A stretch of DNA of 64,000 bases from Alphaproteobacteria bacterium (lineage in GTDB: Bacteria > Pseudomonadota > Alphaproteobacteria > Rs-D84), in contig WRKW01000003.1 of the NCBI GenBank assembly GCA_009777955.1, positions 62,001 to 126,000 of the forward strand, written 5' to 3'. Within the stretch, counting starts at the first letter, position 1. Every line of letters begins with the position of its first letter. The notes under the pieces are model-generated. The model saw only the letters and a program-made list of their open reading frames with translations, was not told where the DNA came from and did not search any database. Positions 53,233 to 61,585 of the stretch are shown in pieces. The translations under genes were made by a program, and so were the position numbers.

Positions 53233-53337
53233 ATGAAAACTATTCCCCCGGGGGGGATGACAAGGACGAAAAAATGAAAAATACTTTGTTCATTATGCTT
53301 GTATTATAATATGTTTCATGCCCGGTGCAAATTATTT

Positions 53338-53874
53338 TTATGCCACAGCCGCGAAGGGCAATTGTTCTGCAAGCTCGTCATGGAACAATTGCGGATCTTC
53401 TACTACCCGTTCAAAAGTCTTTACAAACAGGTAATCGGAAAGTCGGTTGAAATATTTTATTATGGAATCGCAGTTCATGTATCGTTCATTAAGTGGTTTT
53501 GCGCGTTCCGACTCTGCGAATTCGACAACACGGCGTTCACATCGCCGACATACCGAACGTGCCAGCGACACGTACCCGCGCGGATTCACGAACCATGTCG
53601 GAATAGAATTGTTGTGGCTGGTAATATAGTCTTCCAATGACCATATCTGTTGGGCGATTCGTTTTTCATTCGGCTGTTTATAATAAAAATACCCCATAAG
53701 CTCTGATAAAAAGGTTTGAATCCCATCGAATTTATCGCCGGAAAGACCAAGCACGCACGACAATTCATCGATATTTCCCATAAGTTCTATGACAGGGTGG
53801 GTTTTGCTGGAAATCCGATCCGGATTCAGCTGGGTCATTCCGCCGTCGCCTGCCTTTGTTGTTATCTGAGCCAT
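53338..53874 (-). CDS. pduO: PduO-type ATP:cob(I)alamin adenosyltransferase
   Basis: Makes adenosylcobalamin from cob(I)alamin and ATP. The 178 residues begin with the P-loop-like ATP site TTKAGDGGMTQLNPDR and contain the helical-bundle signature SLARSVCRRCERRVVEFAE near 125 (family: RxxxRRAER) and LNRLSDYLFVKTF (here FNRLSDYLFVKTFER), both diagnostic for PduO/MMAB enzymes. It lies 18 bases after dut and downstream of the B12-dependent reductase on the same strand, so it probably supplies that enzyme's cofactor. Confidence 0.92.
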   Translation of the reverse strand: MAQITTKAGDGGMTQLNPDRISSKTHPVIELMGNIDELSCVLGLSGDKFDGIQTFLSELMGYFYYKQPNEKRIAQQIWSLEDYITSHNNSIPTWFVNPRGYVSLARSVCRRCERRVVEFAESERAKPLNERYMNCDSIIKYFNRLSDYLFVKTFERVVEDPQLFHDELAEQLPFAAVA

Positions 53875-53892
53875 GTCGAAAAACCTTTTTCT

Positions 53893-54348
53893 TTATTTTA
53901 TTCCAGAAGAGCCAAAACTCTTCGCCCCTCTATCAGTTTCCGAAAGCATATCTACAAATTCTATCTTTGGCTTCTCTATTCTCTGCACTACTATCTGCGC
54001 TATCCTATCGCCGAACTCTATATTGACCGGGGCATTGGTCAGATTTGTCAGACAAACCTTTCCTATCCCGGTGTAAGAATGGTCAATTGTACCATAGTGG
54101 CACAATACGCCCTTTGCCGACATTCCAGAACGCGGGCGGATAAGCCATTCAACCAAATCGTCTTCTTTGACTAACTGTAACCTGATTCCAGAGCTTATAA
54201 CTTTTGTTTCGCCTGGATTCAGTGTCACAAATTCTTCCGCACAGCGCAAATCTATCCCCGAATTTCCATAATCCCATTCAAACTTTTTTTCACCCGAAAG
54301 GTATGTATTCCTTATCTGTTCGCTTTCAAAGACAACATTCATCTTCAT
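53893..54348 (-). CDS. dut: dUTPase
   Basis: Hydrolyses dUTP to dUMP, keeping uracil out of DNA and feeding dTMP synthesis. The 151 residues hold the five trimeric dUTPase motifs: SGIDLRCAE, RPRSGMSAKGV, GTIDHSYTGIGKV, FGDRIAQIVV and a C-terminal RGAKSFGSSG. I set the start at the ATG at 54348 because the fold begins there, 15 bases after the reductase stop; ATGs at 54378 and 54393 would overlap that gene, and no strong ribosome site decides. It sits between the reductase and adenosyltransferase genes. Confidence 0.92.
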   Translation of the reverse strand: MKMNVVFESEQIRNTYLSGEKKFEWDYGNSGIDLRCAEEFVTLNPGETKVISSGIRLQLVKEDDLVEWLIRPRSGMSAKGVLCHYGTIDHSYTGIGKVCLTNLTNAPVNIEFGDRIAQIVVQRIEKPKIEFVDMLSETDRGAKSFGSSGIK

Positions 54349-54362
54349 TGGCAAAGCTTTTT

Positions 54363-56240
54363 CTATATCATCTCGCATGCGCCACCGCCACATGCCACTT
54401 CGCCCGTGAAATTTACAAAGCTTTTTTCTTCCTTTATGGTATCCAGCCGGAACACATAGTCTTTGTCTGCAAATGCCTTGTATACTTCTTCATTTGTTTC
54501 TTCGAACGGTGCCTGTTTATAGCTTGCGTCGGAATAGGGCAGCAAGGATATACCGGTATAGTTTTGACGGTTTTCCCACATCCATTCACGTACATCGTCC
54601 CATTCATGGTTCTTTACATTGACCGTACACGACACATTATTATAATTATCACCCTTTATATGCCCGGGCTTGACCCAATTTTCAGATATATACTTTACGC
54701 GTTCCAAAAATTCCAATGCTGTTTCATTCCGTCTTGTTACCGCCCCATCCGGTGCGCGCATTATCAGCGACAGTATACCGTTCTTTTCCGGTTTTGATAT
54801 GTCGTCTTCCACAAGATCTGGGAAGTTTTCCTTCATATAAGCATAAATAGGTTCCAGCTTGTTTATTCTTACGCGGCGGATATAGTGCTTTGCATACCAT
54901 GGATGAACGCCGGAACTGGTACCAAGCAACAATGCGCCAGTACCATCGGGTTTTACGTTGGTCAAGCGTTCGGCCCGGTTGATACCGATCATGTCAGCTA
55001 CTTTTTCGTTTGCGCTGCGCACATGCTCAACCGCCTGGCGGAAATCAATCTTAGTAAGATCCGGATGCGATGCGATTCCGGTTATGGATACGCCTATAAG
55101 AGCTGCTTTTTCTGCATTCTTTTTCCATCCCGGACGAATGTATTTAAGATCGGTGTAAGATGCCTGTAAAGTTCCAATAACGGAACAGTAATAAGCGCGT
55201 TCGTTAAAATCTTCCTGGGATTCGACGGTGCCCAGGTTTATGGATGACAGATTGCAAAATCCCATTGATGGCATGGATATTTCTGCACAGGGATTAATCA
55301 GCCAGTCGCGGTTGTTGGTCCAGATAAAACCTGGTTCTCCACAGCCGGATTTTTGGGTAACGGTAAATATTTTATCGAAATCTTCTTTTGTCGTGGTGTC
55401 GCGGTCGAATTGAACAGAATTATTTGCCAGTCCCCGTTGTGGATTTTCGACCCACCATTCGCCTTCTTTTGCATGTAGCATAAGTTCGTCGTCTTTGTCG
55501 AACAGGGCTATCATGGCACTGCGACGGATCCCGCCGCTTAACACTGCGTCTGAAACAAAGCAACATATGTCGTAACAGTCCAGGGTTGAAAGCCGCAAAT
55601 CATCCGCCGCCAGTTTTTTATCCAATAATTTTTTCACATTATTTATTGCATCCCGCAACGGGTCTGAACCGGGTGCAGGTGCCATGCTGGATTTCACCAG
55701 TGCGCCTTTTGGGCGGATTTGGGAATAATCGAATTCTATCTTTACGCCATCTTCAAAGTAAGCACTGAAAAGTGCACGGATACAGTCGGCCCAGCCTTCG
55801 ATTGAATCTTCCGGTGTGAATACGGTTTTCGAATCGGTTTTTGGCTTTATTATCTGCGGAAGTTTTTCGATGAAATGTTTCCTTACCGAAAATCCAACGC
55901 CGCATCCTGACAATAATAAGTGGAACAAATCAGAAAACGCCGCCAAAGAGTCTATGGCGACGGCACTGCAATTATACATTCTGTTATTGTTGGCTTCGAC
56001 CCCATATCCGCCGAATTGCATAGAACGCATGGATGGAAGTATTTTTTTTGCCAGAACCAGTTCGTATGCTTTTTCTATGATTGGAAGCATATCCGGTATA
56101 TGGGTGAATTTACGAATATGCATGTCCTTGTTGCGTGCGACAGTTTCTGGCCACGTTTCGCGACGCTTGTTATCAGGCATGTACTTTGCATACTTCATAT
56201 AATATATCAGATCTGAAAGAGTCTGGGTCGTTTTGTTCAC
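54363..56240 (-). CDS. nrdJ: Class II adenosylcobalamin-dependent ribonucleotide reductase (monomeric RTPR type)
   Basis: Reduces ribonucleotides to deoxyribonucleotides with a B12-derived radical, independent of oxygen. The 625 residues carry the full cysteine set with the spacing of the Lactobacillus leichmannii enzyme: Cys91 (MYNCSA) and Cys329 (GFCNLSS) as the redox pair, Cys318 and Glu320 in NPCAEI as thiyl and acid, 11 residues before Cys329, and a C-terminal CGGGAC pair (Cys617, Cys622). The start is a GTG at 56240 with AAGGAAGG 9 bases upstream. A TTGATT-17-TATAAT promoter with NrdR-type boxes precedes it. dut and the adenosyltransferase gene follow. Confidence 0.93.
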   Translation of the reverse strand: MNKTTQTLSDLIYYMKYAKYMPDNKRRETWPETVARNKDMHIRKFTHIPDMLPIIEKAYELVLAKKILPSMRSMQFGGYGVEANNNRMYNCSAVAIDSLAAFSDLFHLLLSGCGVGFSVRKHFIEKLPQIIKPKTDSKTVFTPEDSIEGWADCIRALFSAYFEDGVKIEFDYSQIRPKGALVKSSMAPAPGSDPLRDAINNVKKLLDKKLAADDLRLSTLDCYDICCFVSDAVLSGGIRRSAMIALFDKDDELMLHAKEGEWWVENPQRGLANNSVQFDRDTTTKEDFDKIFTVTQKSGCGEPGFIWTNNRDWLINPCAEISMPSMGFCNLSSINLGTVESQEDFNERAYYCSVIGTLQASYTDLKYIRPGWKKNAEKAALIGVSITGIASHPDLTKIDFRQAVEHVRSANEKVADMIGINRAERLTNVKPDGTGALLLGTSSGVHPWYAKHYIRRVRINKLEPIYAYMKENFPDLVEDDISKPEKNGILSLIMRAPDGAVTRRNETALEFLERVKYISENWVKPGHIKGDNYNNVSCTVNVKNHEWDDVREWMWENRQNYTGISLLPYSDASYKQAPFEETNEEVYKAFADKDYVFRLDTIKEEKSFVNFTGEVACGGGACEMI

Positions 56241-56272
56241 GGTCTTGAACCTTCCTTTTTGATAGTCCTTTG

Positions 56273-56301
56273 ATTATAGCATTTCTTGGCACTAAAATCA
56301 A
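56273..56301 (-). promoter_or_regulatory. Promoter of nrdJ
   Basis: On the minus strand TTGATT (56296-56301), 17 bases, TATAAT (56273-56278). Confidence 0.8.
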
Positions 56302-56344
56302 TAATTTGTGGTTGTTTTGGATTTTCTGACACAATATATAGTAT
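56296..56344. promoter_or_regulatory. NrdR-type operator pair at the nrdJ promoter
   Basis: ACACAATATATAGTAT at 56329-56344 matches 15 of 16 positions of the NrdR box consensus acaCwAtATaTwGtgt. A weaker second copy, AATCAATAATTTGTGG at 56296-56311 (11 of 16), overlaps the -35. The centres are 33 bases apart, about three helical turns, close to the 31-32 usual for NrdR pairs. Confidence 0.7.
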
Positions 56345-56569
56345 TTTTAGTATAAATGGGATAAAAAAATTTTAAGATTTTTACATATTTTTACTTGCAT
56401 TTATAAATCGGGCTGAATCTTGGGATTTTTTACACGGTCGATTCGATTGGGTTTTGTACAAAAAATAAAAGAGTACCAAAAATAGTTAATAACTTGTCGA
56501 TTCGCACTTGCCAACACATATAAAAGGGGATAAACTTTGCGCGCAAAATATAAAACAAGAGGTTTAAGT

Positions 56570-57460
56570 ATGTATGACATTATTATACTGGGATCTGGTC
56601 CGGCCGGATTGACCGCGGCACTTTATGCTGCGCGGGCAAATAAAAAGACCATGGTATTGGGTGGTGACCAGCTTGGTGGGCAAATGGCCACGATTCATTC
56701 TTTGGAAAATTATCCGGGAACGCCGGGTATAAACGGGTTGGATTTGGCAAAAGTAATGCAAAAACAGGCCGAAACCTTTGGGGCAGAAGTTGTTTTTGCA
56801 TCGGCGAAAACGATAGTTCATGGCGATTCATATAAAGTGATTGCCGACAACGGTTCTGAATACGAATCTAAGACCATCATAATTGCCACCGGGGCCAAAC
56901 CCCGTCGTCTTGAAGTAAAAGGTATACGTGAATTTACCGGAAAGGGCGTGTCGTATTGTGCTACTTGTGATGGGTTCTTTTATTCGGGTCGGGATGTTGT
57001 TGTCATAGGTGGCGGGAATTCAGCATTAAACGATGCATTGTATCTTTCAGACATAGCAAAGTCGGTAAAGATCCTGTATCGAAAAGATTCGTTTGCCCGC
57101 GGCGAAGCGGTTCTTGTAAATCGTGCAGAGAAAGCCGCGAACATGTCATTCTTGTTCAATACAGAGATAGTCGAAATAGGCGGTGGCGAATCGGGTGTTG
57201 AATATGTTGTTACTGCGAATAAAGAACGAATCGATTGCGATGGAGTATTCATAGCAATAGGGCACGAAGCCAATACCGACTATCTTGCCGAATCGGTAAA
57301 ACGTGATGATATGGGTCGACTTGATCCGTCAAAGCTGCCAATTGGTATGTTTGTTTGTGGCGATGTACAATCAGGCCTTAAAATGCAGGTCGCAACCGCG
57401 GTTGGTGCCGGTTGCGATGCAGCCATGGATTGTATAGCATATATTAATCAACATGGCTGA
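56570..57460 (+). CDS. trxB: Thioredoxin reductase
   Basis: FAD/NADPH enzyme that reduces thioredoxin, the electron donor for the reductase next door. The 296 residues from the ATG at 56570 (AAGAGG 7 bases upstream) show FAD motif IIILGSGPAGLTAALYAARA, the redox pair CATC (Cys130, Cys133), NADPH motif VVIGGGNSALNDALYLS, and C-terminal FVCGDVQSG. An 11-residue extension to a TTG is not supported. The gene is divergent from nrdJ across a 329-base region. Confidence 0.95.
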   Translation: MYDIIILGSGPAGLTAALYAARANKKTMVLGGDQLGGQMATIHSLENYPGTPGINGLDLAKVMQKQAETFGAEVVFASAKTIVHGDSYKVIADNGSEYESKTIIIATGAKPRRLEVKGIREFTGKGVSYCATCDGFFYSGRDVVVIGGGNSALNDALYLSDIAKSVKILYRKDSFARGEAVLVNRAEKAANMSFLFNTEIVEIGGGESGVEYVVTANKERIDCDGVFIAIGHEANTDYLAESVKRDDMGRLDPSKLPIGMFVCGDVQSGLKMQVATAVGAGCDAAMDCIAYINQHG

Positions 57461-57489
57461 ATTAATTAATATAGATACCGCGCATTTTT

Positions 57490-57514
57490 AACACCGCTTT
57501 TGCGGTGTTTTTTT
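57490..57514 (+). terminator. Intrinsic terminator of trxB
   Basis: Stem ACACCGC/GCGGTGT with a TTTT loop and a run of seven T. Confidence 0.88.
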
Positions 57515-57636
57515 ACTTTTTTTGATCTGCAAAATATGATATAATACGCACCAGAGAAGAAATTCTAAACTCACAGAAAACAATAGACACAACCATCACG
57601 GATGCGTCGCTGTTTCAAAAAGAAAAGACTTACAAA

Positions 57637-58341
57637 ATGAAAAAAACAAATTTTATACTTTGTTCCTTGATAACAGCTTTTTGTGTTCAGGGTGCATATG
57701 CCAACCCGTTTGAATATGATTATTATGCTGGGGCGCGATTCGGGTTTACGATGGCTGATTTTAAAGAAACGCAAAATCTTGGTGTGCTTCATTTGCCGGC
57801 TAATATAGATGCTGATTTTACTGTCAAACATTCCGCGTCTATGATGGGTGGTAATATGTTTATGGGGTACAGATTGAACAGAACCTGGTCTTTAGAGGGA
57901 GAGCTTGGATTCCTTGGATCATACTCTGATGAATACGAAGATTTTGAACTTTCTATCAACACACCTTATGTACAGGCGAATCTTTTGGCTAATACAGCCC
58001 GAAAGAAAAGTGGTTGGTTCTATGCTGGTGCTGGTCTTGGTGTGGCATTGCCAACTATATCGGTTACTGATAAATTGAATAATCCAGCTAGTTATCTTGT
58101 CGGAGAAAAAAATAGCACATCCATGTCACCATTGGTTGCTTTTATGGCAGGATACAAAGTAAAGCCAGCCCCCAGATGGTTTGTGGACTTTGGGTATAAG
58201 CTTTCTATGTACCAAGGTGGATCTTTAAGCAGGCTTTTTGCAGATGCAGAAAATGATCCTATCGAGTATGTTCATATGTTTAATACAGTTGGCCTTGTGA
58301 CGAATCATACGTTACAGCTTGGAATTGGATATGAATTCTAG
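57637..58341 (+). CDS. Outer-membrane beta-barrel protein (OmpW/Opacity-type fold), unknown function
   Basis: A 234-residue exported protein with signal peptide KTNFILCSLITAFCVQGAYA. The mature part has alternating hydrophobic strands with Gly and aromatic residues (YYAGARFGFTMADF, NMFMGYRLNRTWSLEGELGF, GWFYAGAGLGVALPTISVT) and ends in a strand with terminal Phe (QLGIGYEF), the signal for outer-membrane insertion. About eight strands fit its length. A TATAAT at 57540-57545 lies about 90 bases upstream. It precedes the collagen-like gene on the same strand by 58 bases. Confidence 0.8.
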   Translation: MKKTNFILCSLITAFCVQGAYANPFEYDYYAGARFGFTMADFKETQNLGVLHLPANIDADFTVKHSASMMGGNMFMGYRLNRTWSLEGELGFLGSYSDEYEDFELSINTPYVQANLLANTARKKSGWFYAGAGLGVALPTISVTDKLNNPASYLVGEKNSTSMSPLVAFMAGYKVKPAPRWFVDFGYKLSMYQGGSLSRLFADAENDPIEYVHMFNTVGLVTNHTLQLGIGYEF

Positions 58342-58399
58342 GCAGGTTGCGCAAAGCACAGTCTGCTAATAATAACAAACAAAGCGGAGAGAGTATACA

Positions 58400-59914
58400 A
58401 TGTTCAACAAAAATAATTCTTATGAAAAATCTTACAGCAGGGTCAGCCTTTGCGCTCTATGCTCTGTGCTCTCGGCCTTGTGGGCGGTGGACGCTGCGAA
58501 CGCAGCTGCAACTGTACGTGCATCTGGTGTTTCGGCATCTGGTGTTGCATCCGCTGGTGCCCCGATAAAGGGTGCGGTGTCATCTACTTCTGGAAGTGTT
58601 GCCAGGGCTGGGTCTTTACCAGCTGTGGCATCGCCGCGTGCGTCAAGCACGGCTGCGGCGGATACCGCGCGCAAGTCAGCTATATATGATTATATAAGAG
58701 GCGGTGGCAGCAGCGGTGGTATTGCGGCGGGCGGCGGTAATGTCATAGGTGGCGGCGGTGTAAATGTTGATTTGTCGGATTATGTCACACAAAGAGAATA
58801 TGATTCCGAAGTTAAGAATATCTGGGAAAAAATTGATCAGCGAGATGATGAATTAGATCATATTTTATCACTGGGGGGAATACCCGGACCCGAAGGAGCC
58901 CAAGGCGAACAAGGTGTGCAGGGTGAACAAGGTTTACAGGGTGTCCAAGGAGCCCAGGGTCATCAGGGTTTAAAAGGCGAAGAAGGGGCATCTATATATG
59001 AACTTGCTGGTGGTGATGCAGAGTGGGGCAATATCGGCAATTGGATGCGAACCGAAGGTATGGTTGGTGAAACTGGTGCCCAGGGTCATCAAGGAGCCGT
59101 CGGTGCCCAAGGAGATCAAGGTGCCCAAGGTGTCCAAGGAGCCACCGGTGTAGGTATCCAAGGTGAACAGGGGGTTCAAGGAGCCCAAGGAACACAGGGT
59201 GTCCAAGGAGCCCAAGGAGCAATTGGTGTCGGTATCCAAGGCGAACAGGGTGTCCAAGGAGCCCAAGGAGTACAGGGAACACAGGGTGTAGCCGGGGCGC
59301 AAGGTGCCACTGGTGCGGGTATACAGGGTGAACAAGGTGAACAGGGTGTCCAAGGAGCCCAGGGTCATCAGGGTTCTGTCGGTGCCCAAGGCTCGCAAGG
59401 TCACCAAGGTACCCCTGGGGTTGGCTCTGATGGTTCGCAAGGCCCACAAGGTTCACAAGGTCATCAGGGTAATCAGGGTAATCAAGGTTCTGCCGGAGCC
59501 GATGGTGCCCAAGGCTCGCAAGGTCACCAAGGAGTACAGGGTTCCCAGGGTGCAGTCGGTGCCCAAGGATCCCAAGGTCACCAAGGTGCAGCCGGAACCA
59601 ATGGTACCCAGGGATCACAAGGATCCCAAGGTGCGCAAGGTATCGCAGGAGCCCAAGGAACACAGGGTTCCCAGGGTGCAGTCGGTGCCCAAGGATCCCA
59701 AGGTCACCAAGGTGCAGCCGGAACCAATGGTACCCAAGGGTCACAAGGATCCCAGGGTGCGCAAGGTGTCGCAGGAGCCCAAGGAACACAGGGTTCCCAG
59801 GGTGCGGCCGGTGCGCAGGGTTCCCAGGGTGCCCAAGGATCTCAGGGCGCGCATGGACGAATTCCCTCTGGATCTGCTACAGCGACAAACTATGTCACTA
59901 TCTGGGTACAGTAA
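58400..59914 (+). CDS. Secreted collagen-like protein with Gly-X-Gln repeats
   Basis: A 504-residue protein. The N-terminus is a long signal sequence (SLCALCSVLSALWAVDAANA) followed by an Ala/Ser/Val-rich region and a Gly-rich stretch (GGGSSGGIAAGGGNVIGGGG near 103-122). A short heptad-like helix (YVTQREYDSEVKNIWEKIDQ), which could start a trimer, comes next. From about 161 to 484 the chain is Gly-X-Y triplets with Gln dominating the Y position (GAQGSQGHQG) and little Pro or Lys. One insert near 198-228 (GASIYELAGGDAEW) interrupts the repeats. It ends HGRIPSGSATATNYVTIWVQ-like, with IWVQ at the very end. GGAGAGAG precedes the ATG. The repeats would form a collagen triple helix, probably a surface fibre; anchor and partner are unknown. 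Confidence 0.85.
   Translation: MFNKNNSYEKSYSRVSLCALCSVLSALWAVDAANAAATVRASGVSASGVASAGAPIKGAVSSTSGSVARAGSLPAVASPRASSTAAADTARKSAIYDYIRGGGSSGGIAAGGGNVIGGGGVNVDLSDYVTQREYDSEVKNIWEKIDQRDDELDHILSLGGIPGPEGAQGEQGVQGEQGLQGVQGAQGHQGLKGEEGASIYELAGGDAEWGNIGNWMRTEGMVGETGAQGHQGAVGAQGDQGAQGVQGATGVGIQGEQGVQGAQGTQGVQGAQGAIGVGIQGEQGVQGAQGVQGTQGVAGAQGATGAGIQGEQGEQGVQGAQGHQGSVGAQGSQGHQGTPGVGSDGSQGPQGSQGHQGNQGNQGSAGADGAQGSQGHQGVQGSQGAVGAQGSQGHQGAAGTNGTQGSQGSQGAQGIAGAQGTQGSQGAVGAQGSQGHQGAAGTNGTQGSQGSQGAQGVAGAQGTQGSQGAAGAQGSQGAQGSQGAHGRIPSGSATATNYVTIWVQ
59537..59788 (+). repeat. Two tandem 126-bp copies within the collagen-like gene
   Basis: Copies at 59537-59662 and 59663-59788, 42 codons each, differ at only a few bases, mostly synonymous plus one Ile/Val change; a third partial copy starts at 59789. 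Being in frame, they lengthen the triple helix without breaking it. Confidence 0.85.
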
Positions 59915-59935
59915 TAATAATATCGGACAACAAGT

Positions 59936-59965
59936 TGCGGCGCGAAATGCGCCGCAGTTTTTTTT
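59936..59965 (+). terminator. Intrinsic terminator of the collagen-like gene
   Basis: GCGGCGC and GCGCCGC pair around GAAAT, followed by AG and eight T. Confidence 0.9.
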
Positions 59966-59966
59966 C

Positions 59967-59994
59967 TTGCGACCAATTTGCCATTGTGTATAAT
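59967..59994 (+). promoter_or_regulatory. Promoter of the methyltransferase-glycosyltransferase gene
   Basis: TTGCGA, 16 bases, TATAAT, directly after the collagen-gene terminator. It gives the fusion gene its own transcript starting near 60001. Confidence 0.75.
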
Positions 59995-60016
59995 CGCAAG
60001 AAAAGGCGGTGAAAAT

Positions 60017-61585
60017 ATGATAGATCCGGTAAAAAGAACTTTCATTATAAACAAACTTATACGCGATAATAATCTGAAATCATATCTTGAAATAGGGGTT
60101 TCAAATCCATACGTTAACTATTTGGGTGTGAAATGCGCACGAAAAGTATCTGTGGATCCTTGCGAATTATGCGAATTTTTTTCAAAAGAGGCTATAAGCG
60201 GGTTCAAGCAATTCATAGATCACAAAGTAACGTCTGATGAATTTTTTTCAAAAAATACGGAAACATTCGACATAATATTCATTGATGGTGACCATTCTTA
60301 TGAACAGTCCCTGCGCGATCTTAATAATTCGTTGAAAATTGTTAATCCGGGTGGATTCATAGTGTTACATGATGCATGTCCGCCTTGTTATGAAAACACC
60401 CAGGTTGAAAACCTGCACAGTGGAAAGCCGTATAATGGAGAGGTTTGGAAAACCATAGTATCCGCAGTTCGTCAATCAAAAGGAGAGCTGAAAATAAAAA
60501 CCCTTATTTGGGACTGGGGCGTTACGGTAATAAAAAAGATATCGGATTATGCGGTTGAAATTGTTCCGGAAAATCTGGATTATTACAGAGATTATAGCAT
60601 TCCGGCATTGAATCCGGAATATGACATCTGTTCTTTGAATAATGAAAAAGTTTCTTATTTCACATCACTGTATAACACGCCGCAAAAATTAATAGAACGC
60701 ACGACCCGAACAGTATTGAACCAAACAAATCCCAATTGGGAATGGGTGTTGGTTGATGATTCTGATAATAATGCGGATTCCGAAAGACTTTCGAAATACT
60801 TCGTTTTTTTAAACGATGATCGCATAAGGTATTTTAAATACAGCCACAGGTCAGATGGATTTATAGGGGAAGCAAAGCACCGTGCGGCATCGCTTTGTCG
60901 TGGCACGTATCTTGCGGAATTGGATCATGACGATCTTCTTATGCCGAACATTACAGCTGATATATTAAATAACTCTGCTGGGTTTGATTTTATATACTCT
61001 AACTGTGCATCTGTAATAGTAGCTGATGATGAAACCTTATCAACCGGTGAAATATACGGGGAAGGGTTCGCCATGGGATATGGCAGCTATCGCACTACAT
61101 TGGCCACAAATCCGTTGAATGGTTTTGACCATGAATATCAGGAATGTGTATGCTGTCCGATAAATCCGAAAACAATCCGACATATAGTCGGCGTGCCAAA
61201 TCATATAAGGGTCTGGAACAGGGAATTTTATAACGCCATACAGGGACATAATCCGGATCTTTGGGTTGTGGATGATTACGAGCTGGTTTTACGGTCGTTT
61301 CTTGCGGGCGGAAAGTTCCTGCATCTGGATGTTTTGGGATATCTGCAAACATCAACCGGCCAGAACACTACTGATAGCCGCCGTTCTAAAATCCAAATAA
61401 TTCTTGCCGCGATTGTCGCCGCCAACGATGAAAATATAAAGATGGAATTTGCAGCAAGAAAAATGAATGACTGGGCATATGAATATCACAAAGATCGTTT
61501 CGGATTCCAATCGTTACATTACTGGGATGTGCCGACCCAAAAGGATGCCTTGCGCGCGAATGATATATGGCCAGAGAAGAAATAG
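60017..61585 (+). CDS. Fusion of a SAM methyltransferase and a GT2 glycosyltransferase
   Basis: A 522-residue two-domain enzyme. Residues 1-190 resemble class I methyltransferases of the Methyltransf_24 type: SYLEIGVSNPYVNYLG near 21, FDIIFIDGDHSYEQSLRDL near 84 and IVNPGGFIVLHDACPPC. Residues from about 210 form a GT-A glycosyltransferase: SLYNTPQKLIERTTRTVLNQ, VLVDDSDNNADS near 240, GEAKHRAASLCRGTYLAELD-type donor site ending in DHDDLL near 301. The start at 60017 has AAGGCGGTGA upstream; a TTG at 59978 overlaps the promoter. PAP2 follows with no gap. Such fusions occur in polysaccharide or protein-glycosylation loci; the target is unknown. Confidence 0.82.
   Translation: MIDPVKRTFIINKLIRDNNLKSYLEIGVSNPYVNYLGVKCARKVSVDPCELCEFFSKEAISGFKQFIDHKVTSDEFFSKNTETFDIIFIDGDHSYEQSLRDLNNSLKIVNPGGFIVLHDACPPCYENTQVENLHSGKPYNGEVWKTIVSAVRQSKGELKIKTLIWDWGVTVIKKISDYAVEIVPENLDYYRDYSIPALNPEYDICSLNNEKVSYFTSLYNTPQKLIERTTRTVLNQTNPNWEWVLVDDSDNNADSERLSKYFVFLNDDRIRYFKYSHRSDGFIGEAKHRAASLCRGTYLAELDHDDLLMPNITADILNNSAGFDFIYSNCASVIVADDETLSTGEIYGEGFAMGYGSYRTTLATNPLNGFDHEYQECVCCPINPKTIRHIVGVPNHIRVWNREFYNAIQGHNPDLWVVDDYELVLRSFLAGGKFLHLDVLGYLQTSTGQNTTDSRRSKIQIILAAIVAANDENIKMEFAARKMNDWAYEYHKDRFGFQSLHYWDVPTQKDALRANDIWPEKK

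Larger units (their letters stand above)
56241..56569. other. Divergent regulatory region between nrdJ and trxB
   Basis: A 329-base AT-rich gap with no gene. It holds the nrdJ promoter and NrdR-type boxes on the left. On the right, plausible but ambiguous trxB promoter elements (TTGTCG at 56497, TTGCCA near 56511, AT-rich -10 candidates) and a duplicated TCGATTCG (near 56439 and 56498) are visible. I looked for a cobalamin riboswitch and did not see its conserved box. Confidence 0.6.

Noticed and set aside
53244-53257. GC palindrome TCCCCCGGGGGGGA before serS
   Set aside because: No loop, no T run and no match to a known operator; upstream of the serS -35 and left unassigned.
56241-56569. 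Cobalamin riboswitch upstream of nrdJ
   Set aside because: I looked for the conserved B12-box and found none; NrdR-type boxes explain regulation better.
58992-59789. Long minus-strand frame antisense to the collagen gene
   Set aside because: A by-product of the Gly-X-Gln codon repeats; the other shifted frame at 59304-59993 has the same origin.
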